Assembly (NCBI GenBank): GCA_963971225.1
Contig: OZ020267.1
Span: 87,471,648 to 87,535,647 of the forward strand
DNA: 64,000 nt
Direction: 5' to 3'
From: Melieria omissa
Lineage: Eukaryota; Arthropoda; Insecta; Diptera; Ulidiidae
Shown here one piece after another: positions 42,021 through 53,900 of this stretch (its first letter is position 1; every line of letters starts with the position of its first letter). The position numbers were made by a program, and so were the translations under genes. The notes below the pieces were generated by a model that searched no databases, was not told the DNA's origin, and saw nothing but the letters and a program-made list of their open reading frames with translations.

Positions 42021-44910
42021 AAATGACGTTTCATGTTGTGAGGGAACGTGACATTAGCTACGCAGCGGTTATCGGTAACGACGTACTGAAACAGGTGGAC
42101 TTAATTGTGTCGGAGGACGGTGTCGAGTTCAGGCACAAAGAGCGAGCGAAGTCAGCTGAGGGTCATGACGTGTCGGTGGGAAGCGGAGAGTGTTGCGCCG
42201 CTAAGCGTTCAGAGGGCGAGTCAGAGATTACGAGAGAATTTGAGACGTATGTTTAGCTGCGGAATTAAGTATCACGGGCAACTCCGAAGTGGACCTGTCG
42301 CACCTCAACAAAGTGCAAGCCGACATGGTTGAAGCGTTGATTCAAGATTATACTCCCCAGACGCGCTCCAATTCCCCGATTGAAATGAAGATCTCTTTGG
42401 TTGATGATGTTCCGGTGTATCAGGGGCCAAGGCGTTTATCGTATGAAAACAGACGCATAGTGGAAAAGCAGATAGCGGAGTGGCTCGAGGAGGGGATAAT
42501 TCAACCCAGCACATCAGAGTACGCATCTCCGATCGTTCTCGTGGGGAAGAAGGACGGCAGTGAGCGGTTATGCTGCGATTACAGGCGATTAAACGAGAAA
42601 ATTATGAGAGACACTTTCCTCATGCCGTTGACAGACGACGTAGTAGAGAGGCTGCAGGGAGCGCGCGTGTTTAGTACCCTCGATTTGGCAAATGGTTTTT
42701 TCCACGTCCCGATGGAACCGAGCTCTAGGAAATACACATCGTTTGTGACCCATCAAGGTCAATACGAGTTCATGTTTGTTCCTTTCGGCATATGCAACTC
42801 ACCAGCTGTATTTTCGAGGTATATCTTTGCAGTCCTCAGAGATATGATTCAAGATGGCATCGTGATCGCGTACATGGACGACCTCATCATTCCCTCCACG
42901 GATATAGATGAAGGTGTTGCCCGACTAAAGACAGTCCTGGATAGGGCAGCGCAATATAATTTACGCATCAGGTGGAAGAAATGCCAGATTCTAAAGGCAA
43001 AGGTTGATTTTTTGGGATATGTGGTAGAGGACGGTACAATAAGGCCATCAGAGGCGAAGACGCGAGCTGTGCAGAATTTCCCAGTACCAAACGGCCGTAA
43101 AGCGGTACAGAGGTTCTTAGGACTCACTTCATACTTTCGACGTTGTATCGAAGCATATGCAACGGTAGCCAAACCATTGTCAGATTTGTTACGTCAAGGT
43201 GTGGAGTTTGTCTTCAAGGAGGAGCAGATCGCGGCTTTTCAGCAACTGAAATCTGCGTTGATGAACGCGCCGGTGCTACGGTTATACAACCCTAAGGCAC
43301 AGACGGAAGTGCATACAGATGCGTCGATGTATGGTTACGGGGCAGTGTTGCTGCAGAGAGACAGTGAAGACCAGCAGTTTCACCCCATTCAGTATATGAG
43401 CCGTAAAACTACACCAATAGAAGAGCGGTATCATTCATACGAACTCGAAGTCCTCGCGATTGTGGAAGCGTTGAAGAAATGGCGCGTGTATTTGTTAGGT
43501 ATTCCGTTCAAAATCGTGACTGATTGCAATGCGTTCACCATGACGATGAAGAAGATAGATGTACCGTTGAGGGTGTCGCGCTGGGCACTCTTCCTTCAAG
43601 ACTTCGACTATAACATAGAGCTTCGATCGGGTGGTAAGATGAGACACGTCGACGCGTTAAGTAGAGTTTCATGCCTGCTACTTGAAGATTCGTTACGACA
43701 TCGGTTGCAGCAAGCGCAAGCGCAGGACGAATGGGTGCGCGCAGTGGTTAAGGTGTTAGAAAAGGACAGTTACGACGACTTTTATATGATGCACGGTATA
43801 CTTTATAAAGATCCCATCAAGGAACTTATAGTGGTGCCAGCGCCGATGGAAGACGAGATAATCAAGACCGCTCATAACCAAGGACACTTTGCAGTCAAGA
43901 AGACACAAGAGGCAGTTGAAAAGGCATTCTACATTCCACAGTTACCATCGAAGGTCATGCAAGTAGTACGAAGTTGTGTTCCGTGCATCATCTCAGAGGC
44001 GAAAGGCGGGAGGAAGGAGGGATTCTTGTCCCCAATACACAAAGAGGACAGGCACTTGGGAACTTACCACGTCGACCACGTTGGTCCTATGGAGACAACG
44101 AACAAACGCTACAGTTATCTTCTGGTAATAGTTGATGTTTTCTCCAAGTTCGTATGGTTATACCCGACAAGATCTACTGGGACGGACGAGGTAATCGAAC
44201 GTTTGAGGAAGCAGGCAACCGTGTTTGGTAATCCTAAGCGTATCATATCAGACAGAGGTACGGCATTTACGTCAAACCCGTTCAAGGCGTATTGTGAAGG
44301 TGAAGGCATTCAACACTTGCTTATAGCAACCGGAGTTCCCCGAGGAAATGGTCAGGTGGAACGAATTCACCGAATCTCATGCCTATGCTAACAAAACTAT
44401 GCTGCGGAACTGCCAGTAACTGGTATAAACATGTGGAGACAGTTCAACAAACTATTAACAATACGCCACCTAGGAGTACCAAAGTGTCGCCGTTCAAGCT
44501 GCTGACAGGAGTAGAGATGCGGATTAATGTTATTCCAGAATTGCGAGAGTGGTTACAGGAGGCCGCTGTGGAAGATTTCGATCGGGAGCGAGAGGAAACA
44601 TGCAAAGATTCTCAAGAAAACATCAGTAAAATTCAGCAAGAAAATCGTAGAAACTTCAACGCGAAGCGAAAATAGCAGACCGCCTACCAACTGGGTGAAC
44701 TCGTTGCCATCAAACGGACGCAGTTTGGCGCTGGACTACGGTTGAAACCAAAATTCTTCGGGCCCTACAAGATCGAGTACTGGCTCATGGCCGTTACGAA
44801 GTAGAAAAGGTGGGTGAGCACGAAGGCCCCAGACGCACGACTACCGTTGCCGAATATATGAAAAAATGGCAACCATCGTTTGGGCCGAACGATAGGTCAG
44901 GCTGGCCGAA

Positions 44911-45170
44911 TGTAGGACTGGGGACGACCGAATGCGACTCTGCTCAACGGACAGACCAGTGCGACCCTACGATACGAACGACGAGACAAAGTAGACGGAA
45001 CGTTTGCACGGACGAACGAGGACGACAACGTCACTAAGCACGCAACCACGATACAACACGGACGGCCGACAGCGGACAATACGGACACCGGTGGATTTTA
45101 AATAAACTGAAAATTGTGAATTGATTAACATTGAAGTGAAAGTGTTTCATTTGGGCTACGGCGCACTACA
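44911..45170 (+). repeat. 3' LTR of B
   Basis: 260 bp, identical to the 5' LTR at 37161-37420, followed by TTAG. Confidence 0.95.
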
Positions 45171-45192
45171 TTAGTGTATTAGTGTTTTCGGG

Positions 45193-46232
45193 TTATTATT
45201 ATTATTATTGATGGGGATGATGCACCGCGACCTGTAGATCTATTGTGCCCCCTTCTTGGACTTCACAGACTGCCAGTAAGTCCGGCATCCAGGAGGAATC
45301 TTAATATACTTCCTACACCACTGGATATCAAGTCCGTACCTGGTATAAGATGGTCCCCCAGGTGTTTCTTTCTCTTATGCATGAGTACAAGGCACTCTCC
45401 TAGTATATGTAGTGCAGTCTCATTTTCCTGCAAGCAGAACCTGCAATACCCGTTTTCACGGATTCCTAGTTTGGCCAGATGATAATTCAGTCTGCAGTGC
45501 CCTGTTAGCATTCCCGTAATAATCCTTAGATTATTCTTTGGTAGGGTCATGCAATCCTCGAATCTTTTCTTATTGTAGGACCCGATAACCATCTTGGAAT
45601 GCTCTAAACCTGGTAGATTTTCCCAGTATTGAGTCCTTCTGGTTATCTCGTCCTTTCTCGTTAGGATATGAGAAGCTCCTTTTCCCAAACGACAAAAGGG
45701 TTCAGGGCCGACAAAAGGTGTGGACGCTCCATCCTTGCCAGTTCGTCGGCCCGTTCGTTTCCTTCAATGCCAGCGTGGCCCAGAACCCAGAGAACCCAGA
45801 CCTGGTTATAACGGCCAAGTTCTTTCAGCTTCTCAAGGCACTCCAAAACCAGTTTCGAGGACACCTGGTAAGATCTAAGAGCCTTGATAGCCGCTTGACT
45901 ATCGGAGAGGATAGCAATCTAGCAGTCTTCCGGTTCCGGTATCCCCTCGCCAGATAGAAATAAGCACACCTTTGAATGGCGTATATTTCCGCCTGGAAGA
46001 TAGTGGTGTGTTTTCCCGTAGGTTCCGAGTATCTTGTCCTCGGCCTGTATACACCTATCCCAGTACCCTCCTCCGTTAAGGAGCCATCTGTGTACCAGGA
46101 AATCATATGTTTGTCTATCAGATACGTTTCCGATATACCTACCCAGTTCCTTTTGTTGCTAAGCTCAGTTTTAAAATTTTTGACAAAACTGAACTTTACA
46201 GGGCTATTCTGGCAACTATCTTTCAACTCACC
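45193..46232 (-). mobile_element. 5'-truncated LINE fragment G (RNase H and zinc knuckle)
   Basis: Minus strand: RNase H and C-terminal part of a LINE ORF2 ending in an (ATT)n-type 3' tail at 45193-45210. Related to the LINE inside B: both have a similar 3' region (GATGCACCGCGACCTG versus GTGCACCGCAACCTG). The 5' end at about 46232 abuts the BEL-F LTR. Confidence 0.8.
45263..46230 (-). pseudogene. LINE G ORF2 fragment: RNase H, CCHC
   Basis: Three short frames. The first (to about 45900) has WYTDGSLTEEGTGIGVY and IFQAEIYAIQRC, the RNase H start. The second (about 45864-45661) has the RNase H end, LGHAGIEGNERADELAR. The third (45688-45263) has a knuckle, CRFCLQENETALHILGEC. RT is absent through truncation. 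At least two frameshifts. Confidence 0.8.
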
Positions 46233-46503
46233 TGTTTGAGTTCTCTTGAGCCGTCGGCGGAGCGCGTTTGGAAATAAGAGGCGTGGGGGTTTCGTTTTGA
46301 GGTGCGTTTTATTGAAGATGTAAAACACGAATGACAAACTGAAAAAGACATTGGACGAGACAGACGGCCGAAGCCGGTGGATTGGGAAAGTGGGACATAA
46401 ATACATAGGGGACTGGAAGGAAGATTATTGGATTATTGCAGGATCCACAGATCACTGGAACGAACCCATTTAGACATGGCGGCCCGCGTTGCCTCTGGCA
46501 ACA
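46233..46503 (-). repeat. 3' LTR of F (ends approximate)
   Basis: Minus strand begins TGTTGCCAGAGGCAAC and is read to CTCAAACA. AATAAA lies at 46308-46313. It follows the pol stop by about 85 bp. The end next to LINE G is a guess, since no second LTR is available to compare. Confidence 0.55.
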
Positions 46504-46586
46504 TTAAGGCCGGAGCTGATTGTTGAGCCGGCCCAATGCCTTCAAGGTTCGTTCGATGAGGGCGCGGGCTCCGACGCGCGATGAGT

Positions 46587-49500
46587 TTAAGATGCTATTA
46601 ATGGGCATAGCTTGACTACTGGTCTTGTCAAGATGCCAGAGTCAGTGCGGATATCCACGACACGGACATGATTGTCGGGACCGCGATGTATCTTATGAAT
46701 GCGCCCGAGCCGCGATTCATTGGGGGGAAGCAGGTCGTCTTTAATGACGACCATTTCATTTTCTTCCACTTCCCTTTGCGGATGCTTCCACTTATATCGT
46801 TTGTGGAGATCCTTGAGATATTCGTCCTTCCATCGTCGGGCGAATTGATGATGGAGGACTTTGAGTTTTTCCCATCGGTTAATTAGGGATAGCTCGGAGC
46901 ACTCGGGTTCGGGGGGCGGCGAGAGGAGCGCCTCGGAGAAAGTTGCCAGGGGTCAGAGACACTAGATCGCTAGGGTCCTGCGATTGAGCAGAGAGTGGAC
47001 GTGAATTGAGCGTCCCTTCAATTCTAGTAAGAAGAGTTGTAAACTCTTCGTATGTGAATCTATGAGAGCCGGCTACCTTTTTAAGGTGGGTCTTGAAGCT
47101 TTTGACCGCCGACTCCCATAGTCCTCCCATGTGAGGAGCATGTGGGGGGATAAATTGCCACTCGACGCCCTGAGGACCGTATCGGTCTAGAATATCTTGG
47201 GCGATTTCTCTCGAGAATTTGGCAAAGTCTCTGGTCATGGCGCGTTGAGCACCGACGAACGTTTTGCCGTTGTCGGTCATGATTTTGAGAGGTAGCCCTC
47301 GTCGACCAGTAAATCGAGCGAATGCTGCGCGGAACGCTTCGGTCGTAAGATCCGAGCAGAGTTCCAAGTGAACGGCCTTCGTGGAGAAGCACACGAACAC
47401 TGCAACATAACCTTTGAGGTAGGTTGAGCTACGGAGCATGGAAGCTTTGATCTGGAATGGACCAGCAAAGTTGATTCCGGTTGTGCCGAATGGGATTGTA
47501 AGTCTGCATCGTTCGGGGGGGAGCGCTGCCATGATCTGTGTTCGCAGCTTTTGTTTGTGGATGACACACGTTTTGCATTAAAAAATTCACTTTTTTATTT
47601 GCGGCTTTAGGCGCGGAATGTAATATTCCTGCCGAACCATACGGAGCATGAGTCGTTGGTCCGCATGCAGTAATAGCTTGTGAAGGAATTGAAGAAGCAA
47701 ACTGCAGTAGCGGGACTCTGGGTGGAGAATAATGGGGTGTCGTTCATTATACGACAATGCCGCATTGGCGAGTCTGCCATTAACTCGCATCACCTTCTGT
47801 TTATCTAGGAAGGGATTGAGCACCAGGAGAGAACTTTTGTTGGATATGGGAAGCGAATGAGAGAGCGCTTGTCGTTCCTGGGGATAATGGGAACTTTGCG
47901 CGAGAGTTATAAGGCGATTCTTAACAAATGCCAACTCTGCTTGGGACAACAGTGTTCCGTGTATGGGATTGTGTTGGCGTCGGGAGGAGATGCCGTTATT
48001 AATAAATCGGAACATGTATGCGATTACTCGCAGGGCTCGAGAGAAGCTGGAGAACCGATCGATGATGTCGGTCTGCTCTTCGAGAAGGTGGTGGCAATCA
48101 ACCGCTCGTTGTTCCGGGACTGGAACTTTGCGAGAGTGACCTTTGGGCCAAGCATCGGAAGCTTGCTGCAACCATTTGGGGCCATTCCACCATAGAGAGT
48201 CATCTTTGAGATCTTGCGGCTTGCATCCGCGCGTTCCTAAGTCCGCGGGATTTTCAGCGCTTGGGACATGTCGCCAGAGAGCGCTGTGCACATTTTGACG
48301 TATTTCGATCGTGCGGTTGGCAACATAAGTCTTCCATGTGCAAGGTGGTTTTTCCAACCAAGCAAGGACAATTTTCGAATCGGTCCATAAATGGATTTCC
48401 GATTTGTCGAACCCGAGGTGAGAGCGGAGGGATTTGATGAGCTGGGAGAGTAAAACTGCTCCGCAAAGCTCTAAGCGAGGTAAGCTAATTGTTTGGAGAG
48501 GTGCAACTCTTGTTTTTGCAACGAGGAGGTGTGACCAGAGGTTGTCACCAGTCGTGCTAATACGTATGTATAGAGCTGCACAGTATGCCTTTTCGGAGGC
48601 ATCGCAAAATCCATGGATCTAAACATTTCGATTGGGGGCGTAGTGAACCCACCGGGGGATTTCGATAAGTTCTATGGCAGGCAAATTCTCAATGAATTGC
48701 TGCCATTTGATAAGTGATCCTGGCTTTATGCACTCATCCCACTCAGTGCCTTCAAGCCAAAGCTCTTGAAGAAGCTTTTTGGCAAGAATCATTATAGGCG
48801 AAAGCCTTCCTGCGGGATCGAAAAGTTTGGCAACAGACGAAAGAATATTCCGTTTCGTAAATGAGTTTGCAGGAGTAGTGGGAGAGATAGAGTATGAAAA
48901 TGAGTCCGATAAGGCATTCCAACGGATGCCAAGAGTTTTAGTGGAACTCGTTGAATCGAACTTGAGGAATTCCGAGTCGAAAAGGTCGTCTTCGGGAATT
49001 TCCTCTAAGAGTTTTGCGTGATTAGCCGTTATCTTTTTAAGAGGGAATCCCCTGGAGTTGAGGGTGGCTATCACTTGAGAGAGAGCTTCCTTAGTGGTGG
49101 GAAGATCATGACCTCCGGAAAGAATGTCGTCGACATACGTTTCCTCGAGAAGTATTTTTGCCGCCAACGGGCTGGATGGCTGAGAATCATGGGCCAATTG
49201 ATGGAGCGTTCTGATGGCCAAATATGGCGCACAGTTAACCCCAAATGTCACCGTTTTCAATCTGAAGTCTTGAATAGGAGATTCCGGGGATTTGCGAAAG
49301 AGTATTCGCTGGAATTCCTGGTGATCATTATGGACCCGAATTTGCCTATACATCTTCTGGACATCGCCATTGAAGACAAAGCGGTAAAGGCGCCATCGGA
49401 GAATGAGAGCTGTGAGGTCATTTTGAAGAGTGGGGCCAGTATGCAGAACGTCGTTAAGTGACTGACCAGAACTTGAGGACTTTGAGGCATTGAAAACTAC

Positions 49501-50430
49501 TCGGACTTTGGTGGTCTTCTTTTCGGGGCGGATGACTGCGTGATGAGGCAGATAGTATGAGAAGTATTTGCCATTCTGGATTATCTCACGGGGATTTGTG
49601 AGTTCCACATGGTCAAGGGTGAGATATTCCTCTAAGACGTCATCGTAGATGGTCTTGAGGTTTCCCTTTCGGGAGAGATTTCGCTCCATGCTAACGTATT
49701 GCTGGAGGGCGTTGGGGCGGGAATTGCCTAACGCTATCGAGTATGGAAAGTCTGCCTTAAAGGGGAGTTTGACAGTATATCTACCATCCGATGCACGGGT
49801 TTTGGTCTTCTGGTATAACTCTTCGCAATAAGCGTCATCCGAGGAGACAGGTGTCGGGAGTTTGACTTCTTCCTGCTCCCAGAATTGCCTGAGTTGTGAA
49901 CTAAGTTCCTCATTGGAGATTTCTGCTACGTATGTCGAATAAGATGACACCGTATGGGGTACTGGCCCGCTGAGTATCCAACCGAAAATGGTGTTTTGGG
50001 CTAATAAACTGCCACACACATTTCGTCGGATACCTTCGAGTAAGATCTGGGGAATCAGATCACTGCCAATAACTAAGTCTATCTGCGCTGACTCGAAGGG
50101 ACTTGGGTCAGCGAGATTTAGCGTGGCAAATTCTTGCCAATTGGGATGGCTAATTGTGAATGGGGGTAGCAATTTTGTCAATTGGGGGAGTACTATTGCT
50201 TGCACATTGAGGGTCGTGCTGGAGTTTGGAACTGCCAACGTCAAAAAGCAAATGTGACTAGCATTTTGCACAATTTTACCGCCCATGCCTGAAATTTCGA
50301 AGTGTGATCTTTCAATAGGCAATTTAAGGCGTTTTTGCACCTTCGAGGAAATGAAGGTGCGTTGCGAGCCTTGGTCGATCAACGCTCTAACCTTGAACAA
50401 TTCTCCTAAGTGGGCAATAGTGCCAGTGCC
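46587..50430 (-). pseudogene. F Pol: protease, RT, RNase H, integrase (stops)
   Basis: The protease (ALIDQGSQRTFIS, about 50380) and BEL-type RT (YYLPHHAVIRPEKKTTKVRV, catalytic TYVDDILSGG) form a 593-codon frame ending at a TAG (48617-48619). The same frame continues after it with RNase H ([29 protein letters not shown]) to about 47587. Two further stops (TGA, TAA, about 47578-47586) precede the integrase core, still in frame (47532-46879: GTTGINFAGPF, TDNGKTFVG, HMGGLWESAVK). A frameshift near 46900 in a G-run leads to the end (46769-46587). Confidence 0.88.
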
Positions 50431-51822
50431 GTAGGCAGAAGGGATTGGGTGCCATTATTGGAATGGAGGGCTTGTACTTGACGCGTACTTAGCCTTGAAG
50501 ATGGGCCGGGTTGCGCATCTGAAATGAGGGAATGAGTTGAGGAGTTATTGTTCGGTTGTGGATGAGCTGTTGCGACCTGAGAAGTAGTCGTCTGAGACCT
50601 ATTGAGAGGCTGCGGGGCTTGGGATTTATTGTTGGGGAAATGAAGCAGGGAATGATGCTTCCTTTGGCAGTAAACACATGTAAAACTGCTTGTGCAATCC
50701 TTTATGGTGTTAGTCGTGGCAAGACAGTTTTCACATAAGTTGTGCTCTTTGACGTATTTTAATCGATTCTGGGGGGTGAGTCCTTTGAAGTTCTGGCAAG
50801 TCCGTATGGGATGGTTTGCGTTGCAGAGTTTGCACGCGAAGTCTTTTTTCACCTCAGTATGGAAGAGCTGAGATCTATTTTGAGGCCGATTTTGGGGAGT
50901 ATGGAAATTGGAGGGTTGTGGTTTTGGCTTAGCGGGGCGAATGCTATTGAGCCGTTCCACTACCTCGTACCTGCAGGTCAGGAACTCGTCCATTTGCGAC
51001 CAAAGAGGCAGGTCCTTACGAGATGTAAGGGATTGTTCCCAGAGAGCCAATGTCTCTTCGGGTAATTTGGTGCAACAAATGTACACACGCAGCGGATCCC
51101 AATTGTCAGTGTCCACGGCCTGGGACCTAAATACTGATAGACAATTATTTACTGTACTTTACTGCGCTTCGGTATTGTCGGTAGTAGCCGGAGTAATATT
51201 TAACAGGGATCGGATTTGGTTGTCAACTAATATGCGCCTGTTTTCGTAACGGGATTTCAGGGCTTCCCATGCGAGTCCGAAGTTTTCATCGCTTAAGGCA
51301 AATTGCTTCACAATTGCACCGGCTTTGCATTGCGTCTTGTATCGGAGGTGATACAATTTTTGGGCTGGAGTGAGCTTGGGGTGATTAATGTAAACTGCCG
51401 TAAACATGTCCCGGAAGGACGGCCATTGCTCATAGCCCCCGAAAAATGTTTCGGTATCGCAAGGTGGAACTTGTAAGCAAATATTCGGAGTATTTGTTGG
51501 TTCTGGGGATCGAACCTGTTCCGTATGCGCAGCGTGCTGAGTGGGTGGAGGCTGGAGCATCTCAATGATGTCCGACATTTGAGCCATGCACAACTCATAC
51601 TGGTCTGTGCAGGCTTCGATTTTCTGCCGAGCCGACTCCTTGAAACGGTCGGGCTGGCTACTGTCTTCCGCAATGGAGACTGCCTCATATGCATGCATAA
51701 GCCTTTCCCATTGGGCTTCCAAATTCTTTCGACGAATTTGGACGAGGGACTTCGTTTGTTCCTCAATGGGAGTTGTGGAGAATTTTGTGCATAATTGCAC
51801 GAGCCGATCGGACTCGAATATA
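50406..51822 (-). pseudogene. F Gag (N-terminus missing, one stop)
   Basis: From 51822 the frame shows coiled-coil-like sequence (ESDRLVQLCTKFST onward), then the DUF1759-like capsid region (FFGGYEQWPSFRDMF, LKSRYENRRILV). A TAA interrupts it at 51159-51161 without changing frame. It resumes and ends with Cys/His-rich knuckles (CKLCNANHPIRTC, LCENCLATTN, CVYCQRKHHSLLH). A 1-nt shift at about 50420 separates it from the protease. The first codons are lost to the E insertion. Confidence 0.85.
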
Positions 51823-52396
51823 AATTTAGCAACGCTATAAATGTAACGTCTAAATGTATGTGAAAAGGAAAAACAAATACGTATGGGTATGTGTATATGT
51901 GTGTACAAGTGTCTGTCAAAGTATATTTTTGAATAAATTTATTAGTTGTTAGTAAATTTAGTAAAATATCTTTGAGTGTATAAGGGGGAAACAAATTTTT
52001 TAATTTTGTGCACAGGTGGGATGAGTTTGTCCCACTGTATGTATGTGTAGTGTATGCGCAGTGAACGTTTGTTATGTAAGTTAACGATGCGGGCTTCTTC
52101 AGGCCGACTTATTCGCTTGATTCCAGTAAAAAGAAAAAGAAAGTTTTTCTTTCGTGCGGCACGACCGCCTTTATTGACCACAAAAATAGGAATGAATACT
52201 CGCTTATAATTAAAGCTGAACATGCGTTGCGAAATCGATATTCGCAAACGCATTATCAGCGTTTCTGCGCAGCAGATCGTCGCGAAGTCAACGCCTTGAG
52301 GCGCGTTGTCAGCATTATTTGTCAACATTGTGAGGTTGTTGACATAAACACTGCAGCGGCGGCAAATTTTCGGCGTCAGCAGAATTTCCGATAACT
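51823..52396 (-). repeat. 3' LTR of E
   Basis: Minus strand begins AGTTATCGGAAATTC directly after a purine tract (AAGAAGGGAGG) and ends GCTAAATT. AATAAA in GTCAATAAAGGC at about 52170. The start AGTTA and end AATT fit gypsy/17.6-type LTRs (from memory). About 574 bp. Confidence 0.75.
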
Positions 52397-52405
52397 CCTC
52401 CCTTC

Positions 52406-53450
52406 TTAAGTCCGAACGTCCGCGTTCGGTGGCCTTGGCTGGAGCTGGTGTGGTAGGTCTTCTATTCCTATGGTAATTGAGGCACCTTTATCTCTTGGAA
52501 GGGGCGTTGGTGGCTGGGTTTGATCTCTATGTTTGCAGTATGTTTTGCATCCAATCCATGTAAGTATTATTATGAGTGACATTATCAACACAACGTTAAT
52601 GGAGAAGTTGATTTTATTTTCGGCATCCAATTTATTGATGTGACTGCTGTCGTTCACCCGAAGCTGCTTTAACATTTCCAACGAGAGTACTTCCTCTATT
52701 GCTTCGAAGCTTGCCCTGGGTTGGAGAATTGCCGGCATCGGTTGATGATTGATTATTTCATTTGTTATAATTATTTTGTTGTTGACTTGAATGGTGGTGT
52801 TGTGATGCCGAATTATAAAAGTGCCTTTTAGCGGAATTAAGTCGCCGTTTACACGAACACTTCCTTCGTACTGATTGAGGAACAATATTCCTGGAGATAT
52901 TTCCTCTACAGTCGGGACGTGGTGATTGTTTACTACGCTGCAGTTGGCGGTGCGGCTGCTCAGTAAGTTTGGGATGCACGACGTGTTGCTTATATTTATA
53001 ATGTTAGTATCAGAACATATTTCTAAATTATTATAAGATTTACAGCTAGTTGCAATTCCGAATATTTTATTGTCATTACATCTTAGAATAGATTCGAATG
53101 GTATTTTGTTAATTTTTTCTCTTATTTTTACTGCTCTTATAATAAGGTTTCTACAATTCCCTTTTTGGGTGGTTGGCAAACTAACAATGTAAACAATATT
53201 GCTCCCATTAGTAGCAATGCGGACTTCCGCAAATTCCAAAGCTTCATCAATATTTATGTAAGGAAAATCTTCTCTTTGTAGTATTTTTTCTGTAACATTA
53301 ATTTCTGAAGCTGACAAGATATATGAATTTACAATATGAGCTTTTGCCCAATGAAAGGCATATTCTATGTTTATTATTTCCTCTTTTAGACTTTGCATTT
53401 TAAATTTTAGTTCTAACGTTAATTCATTAATAAGACTCGATTCCTTTTTG
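52406..53450 (-). pseudogene. E Env, C-terminal part
   Basis: A frame of about 345 codons continuing from the middle piece beyond element C. It has several Cys residues, Asn-rich glycosylation-like sites, a leucine-rich stretch before the membrane (LSLEMLKQLRV) and one hydrophobic segment near the end (VVLIMSLIIILTWIG). A short Cys/His-containing and Pro-rich tail follows. The layout fits the baculovirus F-like Env of insect errantiviruses. The stop lies just before the polypurine tract. The gene is split by two insertions and has a frameshift in its first part. Confidence 0.8.
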
Positions 53451-53454
53451 ATAC

Positions 53455-53889
53455 TGTTACGAAAATTACTTCACAGGTTCGTTTGGATTGGTTTTGAAAA
53501 TAAAACAACTTCAGTTATCCAGCGCAACGTAGTCAAAACTAACAATCGCTTTATTTACAAATTTGCACTTCTCTACTTTACACTACTACTATTGCATGTT
53601 TCCCCATTGCTTGCTCAACACAGACTCGACCCCTTGCGCCGCCACTGCTGCTTTCATACCACTTTTCTTATCGCGCCGAAGTTTCTTGCAACTTCTAATT
53701 GGAAAGCGCTCGACCATTCTCGCACAGCCCATTTCTTCGAGAACCATCCTTGCCATATCGGACTATACCAAGCGAATTTATAACAGTTTTGCTGTACTTC
53801 ACAGTGCATGCCTAAAAGTATGCTTGGAAAACATTCGTGCGGAGAAAAGCATTCCTGTACAGTGCGGCACAGAATTTCTCATCGTATCA
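53455..53889 (-). repeat. 3' LTR of C
   Basis: 435 bp, minus strand TGATACGATGAG to TTTTCGTAACA. The TATA box of the other LTR (TATAAAAGCAGC) reads TATGAAAGCAGC here. An AATAAA lies near 53550. Confidence 0.92.
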
Positions 53890-53900
53890 CTGTCCATCAC

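Larger units (their letters stand above)
39680..44880 (+). pseudogene. B Pol: protease, RT, RNase H, integrase (LINE inserted, frameshifts)
   Basis: Protease starts before the LINE (FLDTGSDLSLM, about 39715) and resumes after it (42021 on, AVIGNDVLKQVDLIV). A shift near 42250 leads to the long frame 42289-44391. That frame holds RT (SPIVLVGKKDGS, LCCDYRRLN, catalytic IAYMDDLII), RNase H (HTDASMYGYGAV, YELEVLAIVEAL, VTDCNAF) and integrase (HNQGH, CVPC, VDHVGPM, SDRGTAF, GNGQVERIHR). It breaks at about 44375. The last part (44379-44675, a TAG, then another shift near 44776) contains KPKFFGPYKI and ends before the 3' LTR. Confidence 0.88.
37161..45170 (+). mobile_element. Ty3/Gypsy retrotransposon B, with a LINE inserted
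   Basis: Two identical 260-bp LTRs (37161-37420, 44911-45170) and TTAG target duplications (37157-37160, 45171-45174). Same tRNA primer site as A but a different family: SAP-like Gag with two CCHC knuckles and a Pol with YMDD. A LINE (39863-42020) interrupts pol. At least five frameshifts or stops are visible in the coding part although the LTRs are identical. Confidence 0.93.
46233..51822 (-). mobile_element. BEL/Pao retrotransposon F (3' part; gag cut by E)
   Basis: Minus-strand gag (51822-50406), pol (about 50430-46587) and a 3' LTR (about 46503-46233). The gag N-terminus and 5' LTR would lie beyond element E, outside the window. RT, RNase H and integrase motifs are of BEL/Pao type. The gag N-terminus of the same family is seen in the fragment within A1. 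Confidence 0.88.

Noticed and set aside
45193..45210. (ATT)n as an independent microsatellite
   Set aside because: It lies at the 3' end of LINE G in the correct orientation and is better explained as its tail.
52406..53398. Host membrane-protein gene
   Set aside because: It is followed directly by a polypurine tract and LTR and preceded (across the insertions) by integrase on the same strand, so it is the env of element E.
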